Shown here: piece after piece, positions 48,901 to 60,845 of the stretch
Layout of the letters: the number at the start of each line of letters is the position of its first letter
Position numbering within the stretch: the first letter of the stretch is position 1
From: Garcia nutans
Lineage: Eukaryota; Streptophyta; Magnoliopsida; Malpighiales; Euphorbiaceae
Length of the DNA stretch: 64,000 nt
Direction of reading: 5' to 3'
Assembly (NCBI GenBank): GCA_947685225.1
Contig: CANTUV010000055.1
Coordinates: 9,869,501-9,933,500, forward strand
Notes under the pieces: model-generated
The model's database searches: none
Told to the model about the DNA's origin: nothing
Seen by the model: only the letters and a program-made list of their open reading frames with translations
Made by a program: the position numbers and the translations under genes

Positions 48901-51900
48901 AGCAGATTTTGTTGGATTTGGCGATTTAACAATTTATGAGGCAATGTTATTGATGGAAACAATAATAATATTTGAGGAGAACAGTCATTGTAACTTAATG
49001 GTGCTCCTTAACGATTTGCCAACTTATCTTTGTCTATGTTTTCCATATATAAATTCCTCAACTCCAGGGGCTTTTTGGTGCCTTTTGTAACAAAGGGCTT
49101 TTCTTGCTGTCTGACTATTTTATCTGTGAGCAGGCAGTCTCTTGATTTTTTCAAATGTACTTTTTCTTTAGGTGATGTTTCCATCTATGCTTCTTGGAAC
49201 TGGTGAAAATTGGACATTGATGAAGACTATAAGTGTTACTGAATACTTGAACTATGAAGCAGGTTTGTCAACCATGTAATATTGATTTCTGTGATATGCA
49301 ATAGTTGGTAAACTATCATTATCTCAAATAAAAAAATAATTGTGAGGATGACCTGTAATCTACATGATGTTTTGCCTTCAAAATCGTAATTTTTTAATTT
49401 GTTACTGCAGGAAAGTTTTCCAAAAGTAAAGGCATAGGTGTTTTCGGTAATGATGCAAAAGATACAAATATTCCTGTTGAAGTGTGGAGATATTATTTAT
49501 TAACTAACAGGCCAGAGGTAATCCTGTTTTTTTCAGTTTTATTTTCACAGTGGTTCAAAATATTTCATTGTGTTATTGCAATATTTAAAATGCTAATCTG
49601 GCTGCGATTATTTCAATTAGGTGTCGGACACCCTATTTACTTGGTCTGATTTGCAAGCAAAACTTAACAGTGAATTGCTCAATAATTTGGGCAACTTTAT
49701 CAACAGAGTTTTGAGTTTTATTGCTAAACCTCCAGGTACATCAACTGCTTGAGATTCAGCTATAGGCTTCTAAAATTATTGGTTAATAAGCTAGATTTTG
49801 GTCTTGGAAAATATGTTCATTATTACTCAAGTTAGTAGGAAAAGAGTTGCAGGCTTCTGTCTGAAACCGAGTTTGGCATTTCAAATTCATTGCTGCATCA
49901 CCTCTTCTTTTATTTTTTCTTTAACGTACCCCTCTTTTCTTAAATTTGTTTAATTCAGAAAAAATGCATTTCTCTATCCAACGCCTTTCAGTGTGCACCA
50001 ATCATCAAACTGATGCATCTATCAATGTATAAATTCTAGGATTGACTTGCTGTTATTGTTTGTGCATATTAAGGAAAACTGGAATAACCATATCTCGACT
50101 GACAGTTTTTTTATCTACAGGCACAGGATATGGTTCCATTGTTCCAGAGTCTCCAAATGCAGACTCACATCCCCTTACAAAGAAATTGGCTCAAGAAGTT
50201 GGTAAATATGTGGAGCAGTACATTGAAGCTATGGAGAAGGTATTAATGTTTTAATAATTAATATTGTTGCATAGTGCAAACAACTTGAATCAATTCTGCT
50301 TATCATTGCAAATTCTTTCCAGGTTAAATTAAAGCAAGGACTGAAAATCGCAATGAGCATTTCTGGTGAAGGGAATGCATATTTACAAGTAAGCTTGAAA
50401 TGCTGACAATCACTCAGATCCATAAATTCCATTATTGTCTTGTTATAGTTCTGCTGCTTTGAGATAAACTGCATAACCAATTTCTGTTACCTTTTCTTGT
50501 AGGAAAGCCAATTCTGGAAGCTTTATAAAGAAGACCGGCCTTCATGTAGCATAGTTATGAGGACTTCTGTTGGAGTTGTATATCTTCTTGCATGTTTACT
50601 AGAACCTTTCATGCCATCTTTCTCTCTTGAGGTAATTTAGTTGCCCTACAGATCCATAATGGTGGTCCTAGAAGTTTGTCAGAAGTTAATTTTAGCTGAC
50701 ACGTGTTTTATTGTTATACAAGGTTTTCAAGCAGCTTAATTTGTCTCCTGAACAAGCTTCGCTTTGTGACGAAAAAGGAGACATTGATAGGGCAAAGAGA
50801 CCTTGGGAGTTTCTGTCTCCCAATCATAAAATTGGAACACCAGAGCCTTTGTTCAAGGAACTGGTATATCATCTAACACCTCATCTATTTGTATGCATGC
50901 ATGTGTTTAGTTGGGTGGGTGTTTGCAATTACATGTTCATGTCTTTGTTATGTGGGAGTGGGTGTGAAAAATGGGCTCTGGTACTATTTTTACCCTGGTT
51001 TATAATTTTCATTAACATTTTTGATGTGCAGAAAGATGAAGAAGTGGACTTTTTTAGGAAGAAATTTGCTGGAAGTCAGGCTGAGAGGGCAGAAGCTGAA
51101 GCAGCAAAAATTGCTGAGGAACTGAAGAAGGCAAAAGTTTCAGGTCAACAAGTCTTCTGTTTTCCTCTCTATCAAACAATTTTGTTCTCTATCACAAAAG
51201 CAATAGCTAATTTTCTCTTGATTGGTTATTGTGACTGTTGTGAGAAAGTACCCGGTAATTGGTTTTTAAACAGCTGCTTACATGAGTAGGACTTTTCCCT
51301 TAATGGTTAACAGACAGTAGTGGAAAGAAGCAACAGACCAAAAAACCAGCAACTCAAGTTAAATTGAAAAGCACAGTGGAACCAGAAATCTCTATCTCCA
51401 GACTTGATATTCGTGTCGGTCTAATTAAGAAAGCTCAGAAGCACCCTGATGCTGATTCACTATATGTGGAAGAAATTGATGTGGGAGGAGAGACCAGAAC
51501 AGTTGTTAGTGGACTTGTCAAGTATATACCTCTAGAAGAGATGCAGGTATTTGTTCTTACTTCTTACATATTATAATTCTATGATAATAATTCTCACTTT
51601 CAGAAATTGTCTTTCTCTAAGCTTGTTTTGTAATTATGATTGCTTTTGTAGAATCGAAAGGTCTGTGTTCTTTGTAATTTAAAGCCAGCAAGCATGAGGG
51701 GTATTAAGTCACAAGCTATGGTTCTTGCTGCTTCCAACAGTGATCACACCAAGGTAAGCAGGACCAAGGCTGCCTTTTCAATTGTGTTTCCCTCTTATGC
51801 ACTTGTTTCTGAAGTTGTGTGAATGAAAATCTTTCTAACCTTTCTAGTGGATTTCTAATTGTTGCCTTGAATTCTTGACACCCATGGCTAGAAAACAGTG

Positions 51901-52920
51901 GCACATTTAGCTCTTTATTTGATCCAGCATGATTTCTGTAGTGGTACTGGATTGTAGGTGTGAGTTAATTGTTCTTATATTTCCACTTGTAACTTGTCAG
52001 TCGGGGTTCGGGGTTCCTGCATCTAGTGACTCCATGGATTTTTTTTGCTGGCAGTTTCAACCATAAAACTTATGCTGTTCTAAATAATAATAGCTATTGT
52101 GGTGATAAATTTTATATTGAAAGAATATAGCCAGTGGTCACTGTGTTCATTTAGTCAGTGTAGCTTTCTAACCTTTCTAGTGGATTTCTAACTGTTGCCT
52201 TGAATTCTTGACACCCATGGCTAGAAAACAGTGGCGCATATAGCTCTTTATTTGATCCAGCATGACTTCTGTAGTGGTACTGGATTGTAGGTGTGAGTTA
52301 ATCGTTCTTATATTTCCACTTGTAACTTGTCAGTGGGGGTTCGGGGTTCCTGCATCTAGTGACTCCATGGATTTTTTTTGCTGGCAGTTTCAACCATAAA
52401 ACTTATGCTGTTCTAAATAATAATAGCTATTGTGGTGATAAATTTTATATTGAAAGAATATAGCCAGTGGTCACTGTGTTCATTTAGTCAGTGTAGCTTT
52501 ATCTGATGGTGGTAAACCTGATGTAGAACTTATATGGATCATTTGCTCTAGGTGTCTATGAAGAACTGAAATTTAGCATAATATTTAGTTTAATATTGGT
52601 GATTTCTTGGATGGTGACATGACTGGTGATATTTCGATTTAATGGATATTTAATACTTTGCAATTTTGTCAACTCTGAATTACTTCCAGGTCGAGTTGGT
52701 TGATCCACCTGAAACTGCTATTGTTGGGGAGAGAGTTACATTCCCTGGGTTTGAAGGCGAGCCTGATGATGTCCTAAACCCCAAGAAGAAGGTCTGGGAG
52801 ACGCTACAAGTTGATCTGCAAACGAATTTAGATCTAGTAGCCTGCTACAAAGATATTCCATTCACCACATCTGCCGGAGTATGCAAGGTTGCATCCATTG
52901 GAAGTGGTTCAATTAGGTAA
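45906..52920 (+). CDS. Methionyl-tRNA synthetase, cytosolic (17 exons)
   Basis: Charges tRNA-Met with methionine for cytosolic translation. Exons: 45906-46050, 46148-46292, 46577-46730, 46911-47066, 47478-47708, 48116-48259, 49172-49262, 49411-49517, 49621-49735, 50121-50239, 50323-50388, 50503-50631, 50723-50863, 51032-51143, 51314-51546, 51652-51753, 52690-52920; 2421 nt, 806 residues, all GT-AG and frame-consistent. The class I 'HIGH' motif is HLGN (residues 42-45). A two-zinc knuckle region has Cys 151, 154, 167, 172, 182, 185, 199 and 202. The 'KMSKS' loop is KFSKS (357-361), then the anticodon-binding helical domain. A Lys/Ala/Glu-rich linker (about 590-640) leads to a C-terminal EMAPII-like tRNA-binding domain from about 641 (ISRLDIRVGLIKKAQKHPDA). 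No transit peptide is evident, and the C-terminal extension is typical of the plant cytosolic enzyme (about 800 residues). Introns 5 and 16 carry retroelement insertions and a tandem duplication. Confidence 0.97.
47840..47896 (+). mobile_element. Ultra-short RTE LINE 3' end (57 bp) in MetRS intron 5
   Basis: Contains GTCGACCCCAACTAACTTAG, then GGCTTAG and (TTG)n: the same 3' terminus as the LINE at 42555-43919. Flanked by a 15-bp duplication with one mismatch (47825-47839, TTTTTCCATGTGAAA / 47897-47911, TTTTTCCACGTGAAA). This is an insertion that was truncated almost at once. Confidence 0.85.
47939..48056 (+). mobile_element. tRNA-derived SINE (118 bp) in MetRS intron 5
   Basis: A-box-like TAGCTCAACTGG at 47951-47962 and B-box-like GGGGTTTGAACCT at about 47995-48007, spaced as in a tRNA gene, then a short tRNA-unrelated part and an A-rich tail. 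Perfect 15-bp target-site duplication AAGATGTTACATTTT at 47924-47938 and 48057-48071. It landed 28 bases downstream of the short RTE insertion. Confidence 0.88.
51831..52496. repeat. Two-copy 333-bp tandem duplication in MetRS intron 16
   Basis: 51831-52163 and 52164-52496 are head-to-tail copies, nearly identical with only a handful of differences by eye (for example GTCGGGG versus GTGGGGG, AATTGTT versus AATCGTT). The duplication lies wholly within the intron and does not touch splice sites. Confidence 0.95.
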
Positions 52921-53890
52921 GACAGATACCTTAAAAAGTATTGATAGAAACCCCCCAGATTTTGACTCATTGTTTTGTATTGTCAAGTTGTGTAAAACTG
53001 ATATTTCCTCATAAAGAACAGTGAAAAATGCTAATAGTAAGCCAGTGAAAGTGCTCTGTATTGCTTCGATATATGATTGAGTTGGATTCTTAATTGGCAA
53101 TTAGGCGATGAAAAAAAAATTGTGTTGCATCTACTATAGAATGCCTCTAAAGTTCTGAATGGGTTATAAAATTAGCCATCTGTCAGTGCTTGTGATTTAA
53201 AACTGAAGCAAGATTAGTACGAGTTTTGGTTCATTTTGGCCTACAAGGGAGTCCAATATAGTACCAACTGACATATATATTGTGATTTTTGCAAAATTCA
53301 ATACTTGTAGCCAAGGTATTTTCAAGACCAGGCAGTAGACTCATTAATCAGTCTGTGTGTGTGTGTGTATTCATAGTTACTGATTAAGGTCAAATTTGTC
53401 TGCCAAATAACGAAAATGCATTCAGAAATTAGATAAATATCTCATTTAATTAAACTATATATTGTTTTTACTTGCACCAAAACGTGCTAGATGCATTGAT
53501 GAAGAAAAAAAAATTGTTTTTGCGTATCTCAGTGCTTGGTATTGTCTTACAATTTTAAGATTATGGATGGCAGTGCATAATTATAAAAGGTGGTTGAATT
53601 ATAAATCCATATTTCATGGCATGGATATAGTTATCTTCTACCGAACTTAATAAGAGGATAAAGTTTTATTTATTTTTTAAAAATGAATTTGATTTTTTAA
53701 TTATTTGAATTGATGGATAGTCAATTTTAATTAATTTAAAATTAAAATTTTATTGAATTAAATGAATCTATTGTCGTATTATTGGAATAAATACATCATA
53801 TTTAGGTTAGATGTACGATTAAATAAAAGTTGACCTAGAAATCTATTCTTAATAGAGTTGAAATAATTTTGATTGGAATAATTTCATATC
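52921..53890. other. MetRS 3' flank and intergenic DNA
   Basis: Presumed 3'UTR and downstream DNA, becoming AT-rich after 53640, with a (TG)n microsatellite at about 53354-53368. No further exon is supported. Confidence 0.4.
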
Positions 53891-53901
53891 AAATTTCACA
53901 A

Positions 53902-54114
53902 ATCGACTCAAAATTTGGCAAATGACACCATTGGAGACACTTTCGTTTGGAAATTCGGAAATCAAAAGATTGCTTAGTGTAGTGCAACTCCACGTACCCC
54001 TAAACAACGCCACTTTGAACGTGGCAAAAGTGCAGCCCATGAAGAGTTTTAAAAAAGTTCCTACTACAAGCATTTTTGAAGATAGTTCACTCATTCACTG
54101 CCTTTTTTGAGTCA
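53902..54114. mobile_element. Putative Mutator-like MITE (~213 bp)
   Basis: Inverted ends GACTCAAAATTTGGCAAATG (left) and, reverse-complemented, GACTCAAAAAAGGCAGTGAA (right), flanked by an 11-bp direct repeat with one mismatch (53891-53901 AAATTTCACAA / 54115-54125 AAATTCCACAA). The long duplication points to the Mutator/MULE superfamily. The interior is richer in G+C than the surroundings and has no ORF of note. Confidence 0.5.
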
Positions 54115-54581
54115 AAATTCCACAATGGATTCTGCATAATATTTTATCGAATAAAAACCAAAACCATGCATTTTTTTATTCCAATATTTTTTTTAACAAA
54201 AAAAAAAAGAGAGCTAAAAGTGCACTAAAAAATATAATAAAAAAGTTAAAAAGAATATTACCACATTGTGCGGATAATATAACCTTTTCCATTTCAAGCT
54301 AAGTCCGATATCAATATATGTTCATTTATTTATTAAAGTGCAACATGATATTGAAAAGTTATCTAATTAGGGTCAAAGAGCCTTAAACATAATAAAATAA
54401 TGCATTTAATTTTTCCTCAATACTATTTAAAGTAATATTCTCAAAAAAATTATACACTTTCAATTTTAATGCCAAAAAGCTTGAGTTCAATTAACCACAA
54501 CTTAATACTCACCATTTTCTTTATAGCTGACGTAGTACATAAATCATTAAGCTTATAATTGAATTAAAAATTTATGAAATT

Positions 54582-57500
54582 TGTTAAAATTCATAAAAAT
54601 AAAAATACATTAGAAATTATACATAGATGACTATGTAATTAGATTAATTTTATCTTATCTAGATTATAATTAATTTTATCTTATCATAATTATAATTTTC
54701 TAATTATATGTTTTATTTCAAACATACTTACACATCTATATAAACTCATTATAGGTGATAGTATATATGGGGCAATAAGGAATAAAAGTTTTTATATTTT
54801 TCTATATATTTCTTTATATTTATAATACGTCATCAACATGATAATCTCTACAAGTTATAATAATGGAGAGAGAAAGATTTAGTTTTTTTAATCTATAAAA
54901 GAATTTTTATTTTATCTTGCAAGAATTTATCATGAAACAAGGTACTCATTTTATTAATAATTATTTAATTATTTTTAATATAGTAATCGTGAAAATATTT
55001 CTAAATTTCTATGAAGATATGAGTTTAAAAACTCATAATTTTAAGCAAAACAAATGAAAAAAGATAATATGATCAAATGAGATAGGGAAAATTTTAGGGA
55101 AGAAGTGATTTTTAGAAAAAAAAAAATTACAGTTTTTATCCATGAAGTTTTGGCTTTGTCAATTCGATTCACTTGTCAATATTACAATTTATTTTATGTA
55201 GTTTTGTACATGGCAATTTAGTTTTTTTTTTGTCTAATTATAGTTTAAGTTATTAGGTTATTTATTCATTGTTAATGTCCAAAATTGTAATTAAACTTAT
55301 CTTTAGTGTATAAAAATAAAAGATATAAAAATTATGAGTAAATATTTGTGTACTGAAGTGAAGTTGGTAAATAAATTGATATTTACTATGAATTGACATG
55401 ATCATTTGCAATTTTAGAGTTATATTTAAACTCTAATTATAATTTTTAGTTCTTATTTATTTAATAGTTTTGTAATCTATCTAATTTATTATTTTTATTT
55501 AAATTTAATATATTTATAATATTAAATCTCATAAAACTTGAATTTATATCCTTAATATTTTTTGAAAAAATTATCTGTTATGAGCACATGATAATGAGAT
55601 CACCTCGATATTGTGAATATTAGTAATATTACGAAAAAAAAATCAAGTATCTTTGCATGACTGCTTTAAAGTAATAATTTTTCTTTTGATTAATCATATG
55701 AGAAATTGAAAACTGATTACCTTATTATTAATGATTTATTGCAACCTTTTCAGAAAATATTAAATTTTTCATGCCTTAAAATGTACTCATGTAGTAGCAA
55801 TATTGAAAGTATAAATTTATAAAATATTTTAAATTAATTTATTGTTTTTCTGTAGCTAAACACATATTTTAGCTTTTAATGAAAAATCATCAAATTCATC
55901 CAACTGGCTTAACATCATTCTCTGAAGTAAATGTGATATTTTTGCAAGACTATGGACGAGATCTTAATAAAAAAAAGTCATGGTAGAAAAGTTTTTTCTT
56001 ATCAATTTTGAAAGCAAAAGTGTTAAAAAGATATACAGTGGCACAACTCCTATAACTTTTCATGATAAGAAAATATTTGCTAGTATCAACATTAGTTAAA
56101 ATTAATGTTAATATGATATTTAGTTCTGCAAATGTGGTTGAAAGCTTCAGAAGAGTCCTTCTTATACTCTGAATTTGAATAAAATTATATATTGATGTTT
56201 TATTGTATTCAAGTAGATTCTGAAAAAATATGCAAAGTTTTAAAAAATACATCGCAATGGATATCCTATTAAAATAAAATAAGAGGGATTTTAAATGTTT
56301 ATTATTAATTAATTATGCAAATTTGAACTAAAAATTCATATTTAAAAAATTTTAAATTTTTTAACTGGATTATACTATATAAAAAATAAAAATAATTGAG
56401 TTACATTGTTTGCACCGGAAGTGCTTATATCCTAAAAACTTTATACTTTGACATAGTTATCTTGACCATCTAGGTTTAACTATAATGTGATGTATTATTG
56501 AAAATATAAATGAACATTCAATTAAAGATTAAAAAAATTAGATAATTATTTTTGTGTTTTTTGTGCTAGTTATATATTAATTGAGAGACATTTACAATCT
56601 AAATTACTTTTGGGTGTAATATTTTTCTATGAAGAACACATGGAGGTATTTTGTGATCTAATTCATCTATATTATTTGTCATTTCAATATTTTACGATTT
56701 TAATATATGCTTCGACCCAGTGGTTATATGTTTGTTTGTTGTCAACTCATAATTTGCTTTATAATTATTATATCAAAATAGTTTATCTGGATCATGTATA
56801 TGAGTTTACTTAAAAAATATTTTATAATTATTATATATTAATATGAATTACCATTGAATATTTTATTGCATATGTTCATACTCAGTATTGTTTAGTTGAA
56901 TGATTTATTAAACTTTTATGATTAATTGTTATTCCAATGCTTAAAAAATCAAAACCTCCTATATCCGCTTGGATATATATTTGGATAATATATTATTATT
57001 TATATTGCAACTTTAATTTGTATTTGACTATCTGCACACCACAAATTTTCTACTTTATAATTTATATTTAACTGACATAATATATCTTATCTAAAATTTG
57101 TGATATTAAAATTTTTTGTTGCATTATATATGTTCTTATCGCATCTCCTGAAAGAAATAAAAAATGTTATCAATATTATCTTGATATTTATGTAGGTTTT
57201 GATTGTCTACATATTATTAGATATTTTGGACTTCTAATGAGAAATTTTCTAGAGCCAAATTTTTATATTATCAATTTGATGAATAAGTTTTTCTTAGGGG
57301 TGGGCATAACTAACTGATCGAATTTAATCTTAACCGACCATTTTGAAAACTTAAACCGACCGATTTTTAATTTTGATCGGTTCGGTTAATTAACTAAATT
57401 AAATTATTCAGTTCGATTAATTAACCAAACCGATCAAATTTTTTTATTTTATAATAAAATATTAATATAATTAAACAAATAAACAAAATTTATTAAAAAA

Positions 57501-60027
57501 TAAACAAAAAATAAATTTACTTTGCAATAAAAATATATTTGTAATAAAAATTTATATAATTAAATAGTTAAACAAAAAATTAATAAATTAATAAATAAAT
57601 ATTATTTTTTAATTTTTGGTTAACGGTTAACCGACTAAATCGAATCGATTAACCGTTAATCGAATTAAAAATCAAAATACACAAAAATCTTCAACTGAAC
57701 CGACCAAATTACTTATATGATCCGTTAATCAAATCGAATTTTTAGTTGGTTAACCGAATTGTGCCCACCCTAATTTTTCTATCATCAGAGGAAGATAAAT
57801 GAATATAGCTAAAAGCACAAGAGATTAATTAAAATACATCAATCTTTGTTCATGCTTGATATGTATATAAATTAATGTAAACTTGAAGTTCGAAGAATAA
57901 TTCATTTCCAGTATAAATTAGTTGCTAGATATCTTTATAGAAACTAAAGGTCATTAAATAACATGTTCTAATTGCTAATGCTCCTAAAAGAATAATTGCC
58001 CCTATAGAATATCATATGAATATTATATTAAATAAATCTCACACTAAAAGCGTGAAAGACCTATTGGTTCAAAATATTATTCTTTGGAATAAAAGTAAGT
58101 AAATAATTTCAAAATGAGACTCCTGAAAATATCAAAAAATAACATAAATTAACAACCACATCTTTATAGAGAAGTGACTCCAGGAATAATTTCGATACTG
58201 AAAATTTTTAAGATCTCATTAGAACATAGAAATATATGAGAAAGGGATGAATTTATTATTGATAATATGCTTGCATATGTAGTTGCTATTGAAATTATTG
58301 AAATATGCCTGAGCCTAAAAATATTTAAAAATTTCGACGTCAAAGTGATTGGCCAAAGTGGAAAGAAGTAATTCAGACTGAGTTAGATTCATTTGACAAA
58401 TGTACAGTATTTGGACCAGTCGTCTAGACACTAGAAGATGTCAGATCTATGCGGTATTATATATAAAAGAAATAAATTAATGAGATTATAAAAAGAACAC
58501 ATTTTCTCTATTATAAATGTAATTACTCTTAGAATTAGTTTGATAGCCCCTGAATGGCTCGACATATATTATGACAATTTGCTCATATGACTCATTAGAT
58601 AATGACATATATATATATATATATATAAATCCTTGAAGGATTCAAGATGCATGAAATATTAAGATAACTGAAGCATATAATACCTTGATAAATATGCTAT
58701 ATTGAGCTTCAATGATCTTGGTATGAGTTAAAACAATCTAGGTAGATGTATAATCATCTACATGAATACTTAGAAAAATGGATATAAAAATAATTTTATT
58801 TGCTAATGTGTTTTTTATCTAGACTATAAATTTTGAATTTGCTATAGTTACAATAGAAAAGATCTTAATTACTGCTATTATTGAAAGAAAAAATTGAAAT
58901 GAAGGATCTTGGAAGAATAAAATTTTATTTTGGATTTCAAAGTTCAATTTTTATCAAATAGAATTCTCATCTATTAATCATCTTATGTAGAGAAAATTCT
59001 AAAATAATTTTATATAGATAAATCTTATCCATTGAGCGCTCTAATAATTGTTTATTTTCGTGATCTAAAAAGAAATCTTTTTCTTTCATAAGAAGATAAT
59101 AAGAAAAAATCTTAATTCTGAAGTATCATATCTCAATGCAATAAATACTATTTTTCAATATATTTATGTACTTTGCTAATATTATCAAACCACATATAGT
59201 TCTTTTTCAGTTAATTGATTAGTATGGTTAAATTCTGCACTAAAGACATTGGAATGACGACCACCGCTGCTCCATTAAATCATTTGGAATTACTAGCTAT
59301 TCAAGAGCAAGTCGTGAATATTAATGGTTGAGAAATATAGTCAACTATATTAAAGGAGCATGAATATTTCTTGTCAGAAGGTGACAAGATAACAATATTG
59401 TATGCAAATAATGTAACATGTATTACACAAATTGAAGGAGGTTACACATAGGGTAACCGAACTAAACATGCATCACAAAAGTTTTTTTAACACTAATTAA
59501 CTCACGAAGGAAGAAAAAATCGATCTTTGCAAAGTCCGTTCAAGTGACAATTTAGCAGATTTATTCACAAAAGCACTACCAAAATCAGTCTTTAAAAGAA
59601 ATGTACATAATATTGGGATGCGTTCACGTAGAAATATTTCTTAGTTAGTTATATTTTTGAGGAAAAGTTATCTATGAATATTGTAACTTTTTTTTTACAC
59701 TAAGTTTTTATTCCATTGGGTTTTTTTAGCAAAGTTTTAAAGAGACATATTCATAGGAGTAGTCATGCAAGGGGAAGTATTAAAAAATATATGTGGATAA
59801 TTACTTAGGTAGATTAACTTTATCTTATCCAGATTATATTTAACTTTATCTTGCCATAGTTGTAATATTCTAATTATATGTTCTTATCTCAAGCCTACTT
59901 ACATCTCTCTATAAAACCCATCATGGGTGGTGTATATAGGACAACTTACAAAGAATGAAAATTCTTATATTATTTTACCTATTTCTTTCTCATATTTCTA
60001 TACCTATTTCTTTACATTTACAATAAT
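54582..60027 (+). mobile_element. Old Ty1/copia retrotransposon, near full length, degenerate
   Basis: 5' LTR 54582-54827, a GTCATCAACATGAT motif right after it (a decayed form of the GTTATCAGCACGA leader/primer site common in this kind of plant copia), internal region, purine tract GCAAGGGGAAG (59767-59777), and 3' LTR 59778-60027. The LTRs share TTTATCTTATC(C/T)AGATTAT and TTCTAATTATATGTT and are only about three-quarters identical by eye. On the + strand the second half encodes copia polyprotein remnants in order: RERPIGSK (about 58050), WPKWKEVIQTELDSF (about 58350), YNHLHEYLEKW (about 58750), KIEMKDLGRIKFYFGFQ (about 58890), and RNase H words ITQIEGGYT and TKHASQKFF (about 59420-59490). 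Many stops make it dead. Subtracting the hAT insertion leaves about 5 kb, a normal copia length. No target-site duplication could be verified. Confidence 0.82.
57295..57772. mobile_element. Non-autonomous hAT element (478 bp) inside the copia element
   Basis: Ends TAGGGGTGGGCATAACTAAC and, reverse-complemented, TAGGGTGGGCACAATTCGG, flanked by an 8-bp duplication with one mismatch, GTTTTTCT (57287-57294) / ATTTTTCT (57773-57780). The arms are extended by GGTTCGGTTAATTAAC-type subterminal repeats, so the whole element can fold back. It is younger than the copia element it sits in. Confidence 0.9.
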
Positions 60028-60840
60028 ATATATATATATATATTTTAGTTTTATGTATATATATAATCTCTTTTATTTGGCATGAAAATCAAATCTATGA
60101 AATTGAAGGATATTTTTTTAGCATAGTATACGCTAGAGCAATGCTAGTCATAAATAAAATCTTGTAATCTTTTCTGATTTAAATCCTAAACCCTAAGCCC
60201 TTCTACTAATAAGACTTTGAAAATTTTTCATACACTAGTAATATTTCAAAAATTTTATCCTTTTAATAGTTTGAATTTGAGATTTTGTTGTTAACTATTT
60301 AGACAAGAGTTTATACGTAAGAGTTGAAGCCTCTCTAAGCTTGTTATGATTACAAGCTCTTCAAGATAAGGGATTTTTAACTTTTGAGCTTTTTCAATGA
60401 CTCTTTAAAGTAGAATGAGAATGAATTTTTAACTTGAGACACACAAAGATGGATGTTGATACTCATTGGAATTTACAAAAGTATTTTGTATATCAGGAGT
60501 TAAAAGTCTTAAAATATTTTGATTCTTTCCCTTTTTTGTACTTTAACTAATTGGGTTTAAGAATCATTTTTCAGATTTGGACGTAGTGTATAACAACTAG
60601 TTGAGTAGGATAAGAACAATTATTCCACTCATCTTGAACCATTATGGTTTGCACACTTTATGTTGGAACAAGCTTGCACTTACTTGGCATGGGCATGTAA
60701 TTTTATTCTATTTGAATTTCATTTCATTGTCTAGATATAGAATGGCGTTTTTGTCATAGAATGACCATGTAGTTTGCTTATGTCTAATTTTCATGTTTTT
60801 CAGACTTTTGATGGAACGATCATGCTTTTTTCTAGATTTC
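60028..60840. other. Intergenic DNA between copia element and solo LTR
   Basis: Contains a (TA)n run at about 60027-60043, then mixed-composition DNA without open frames or recognised repeats. Confidence 0.4.
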
Positions 60841-60845
60841 GTGCA

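Noticed and set aside
50711..51289. 192-codon open frame as a separate gene
   Set aside because: It spans MetRS exons 13 and 14 with intron 13 happening to stay open; the intron portion has no MetRS homology.
55950..56252. 100-codon open frame on the - strand in the copia interior
   Set aside because: No motif, antisense to a decayed retrotransposon and in highly AT-rich DNA.
54577..60032. Target-site duplication of the copia element
   Set aside because: The five bases outside the inferred LTR ends (AAATT versus TATAT-type DNA) do not match; the ends are too decayed to fix.
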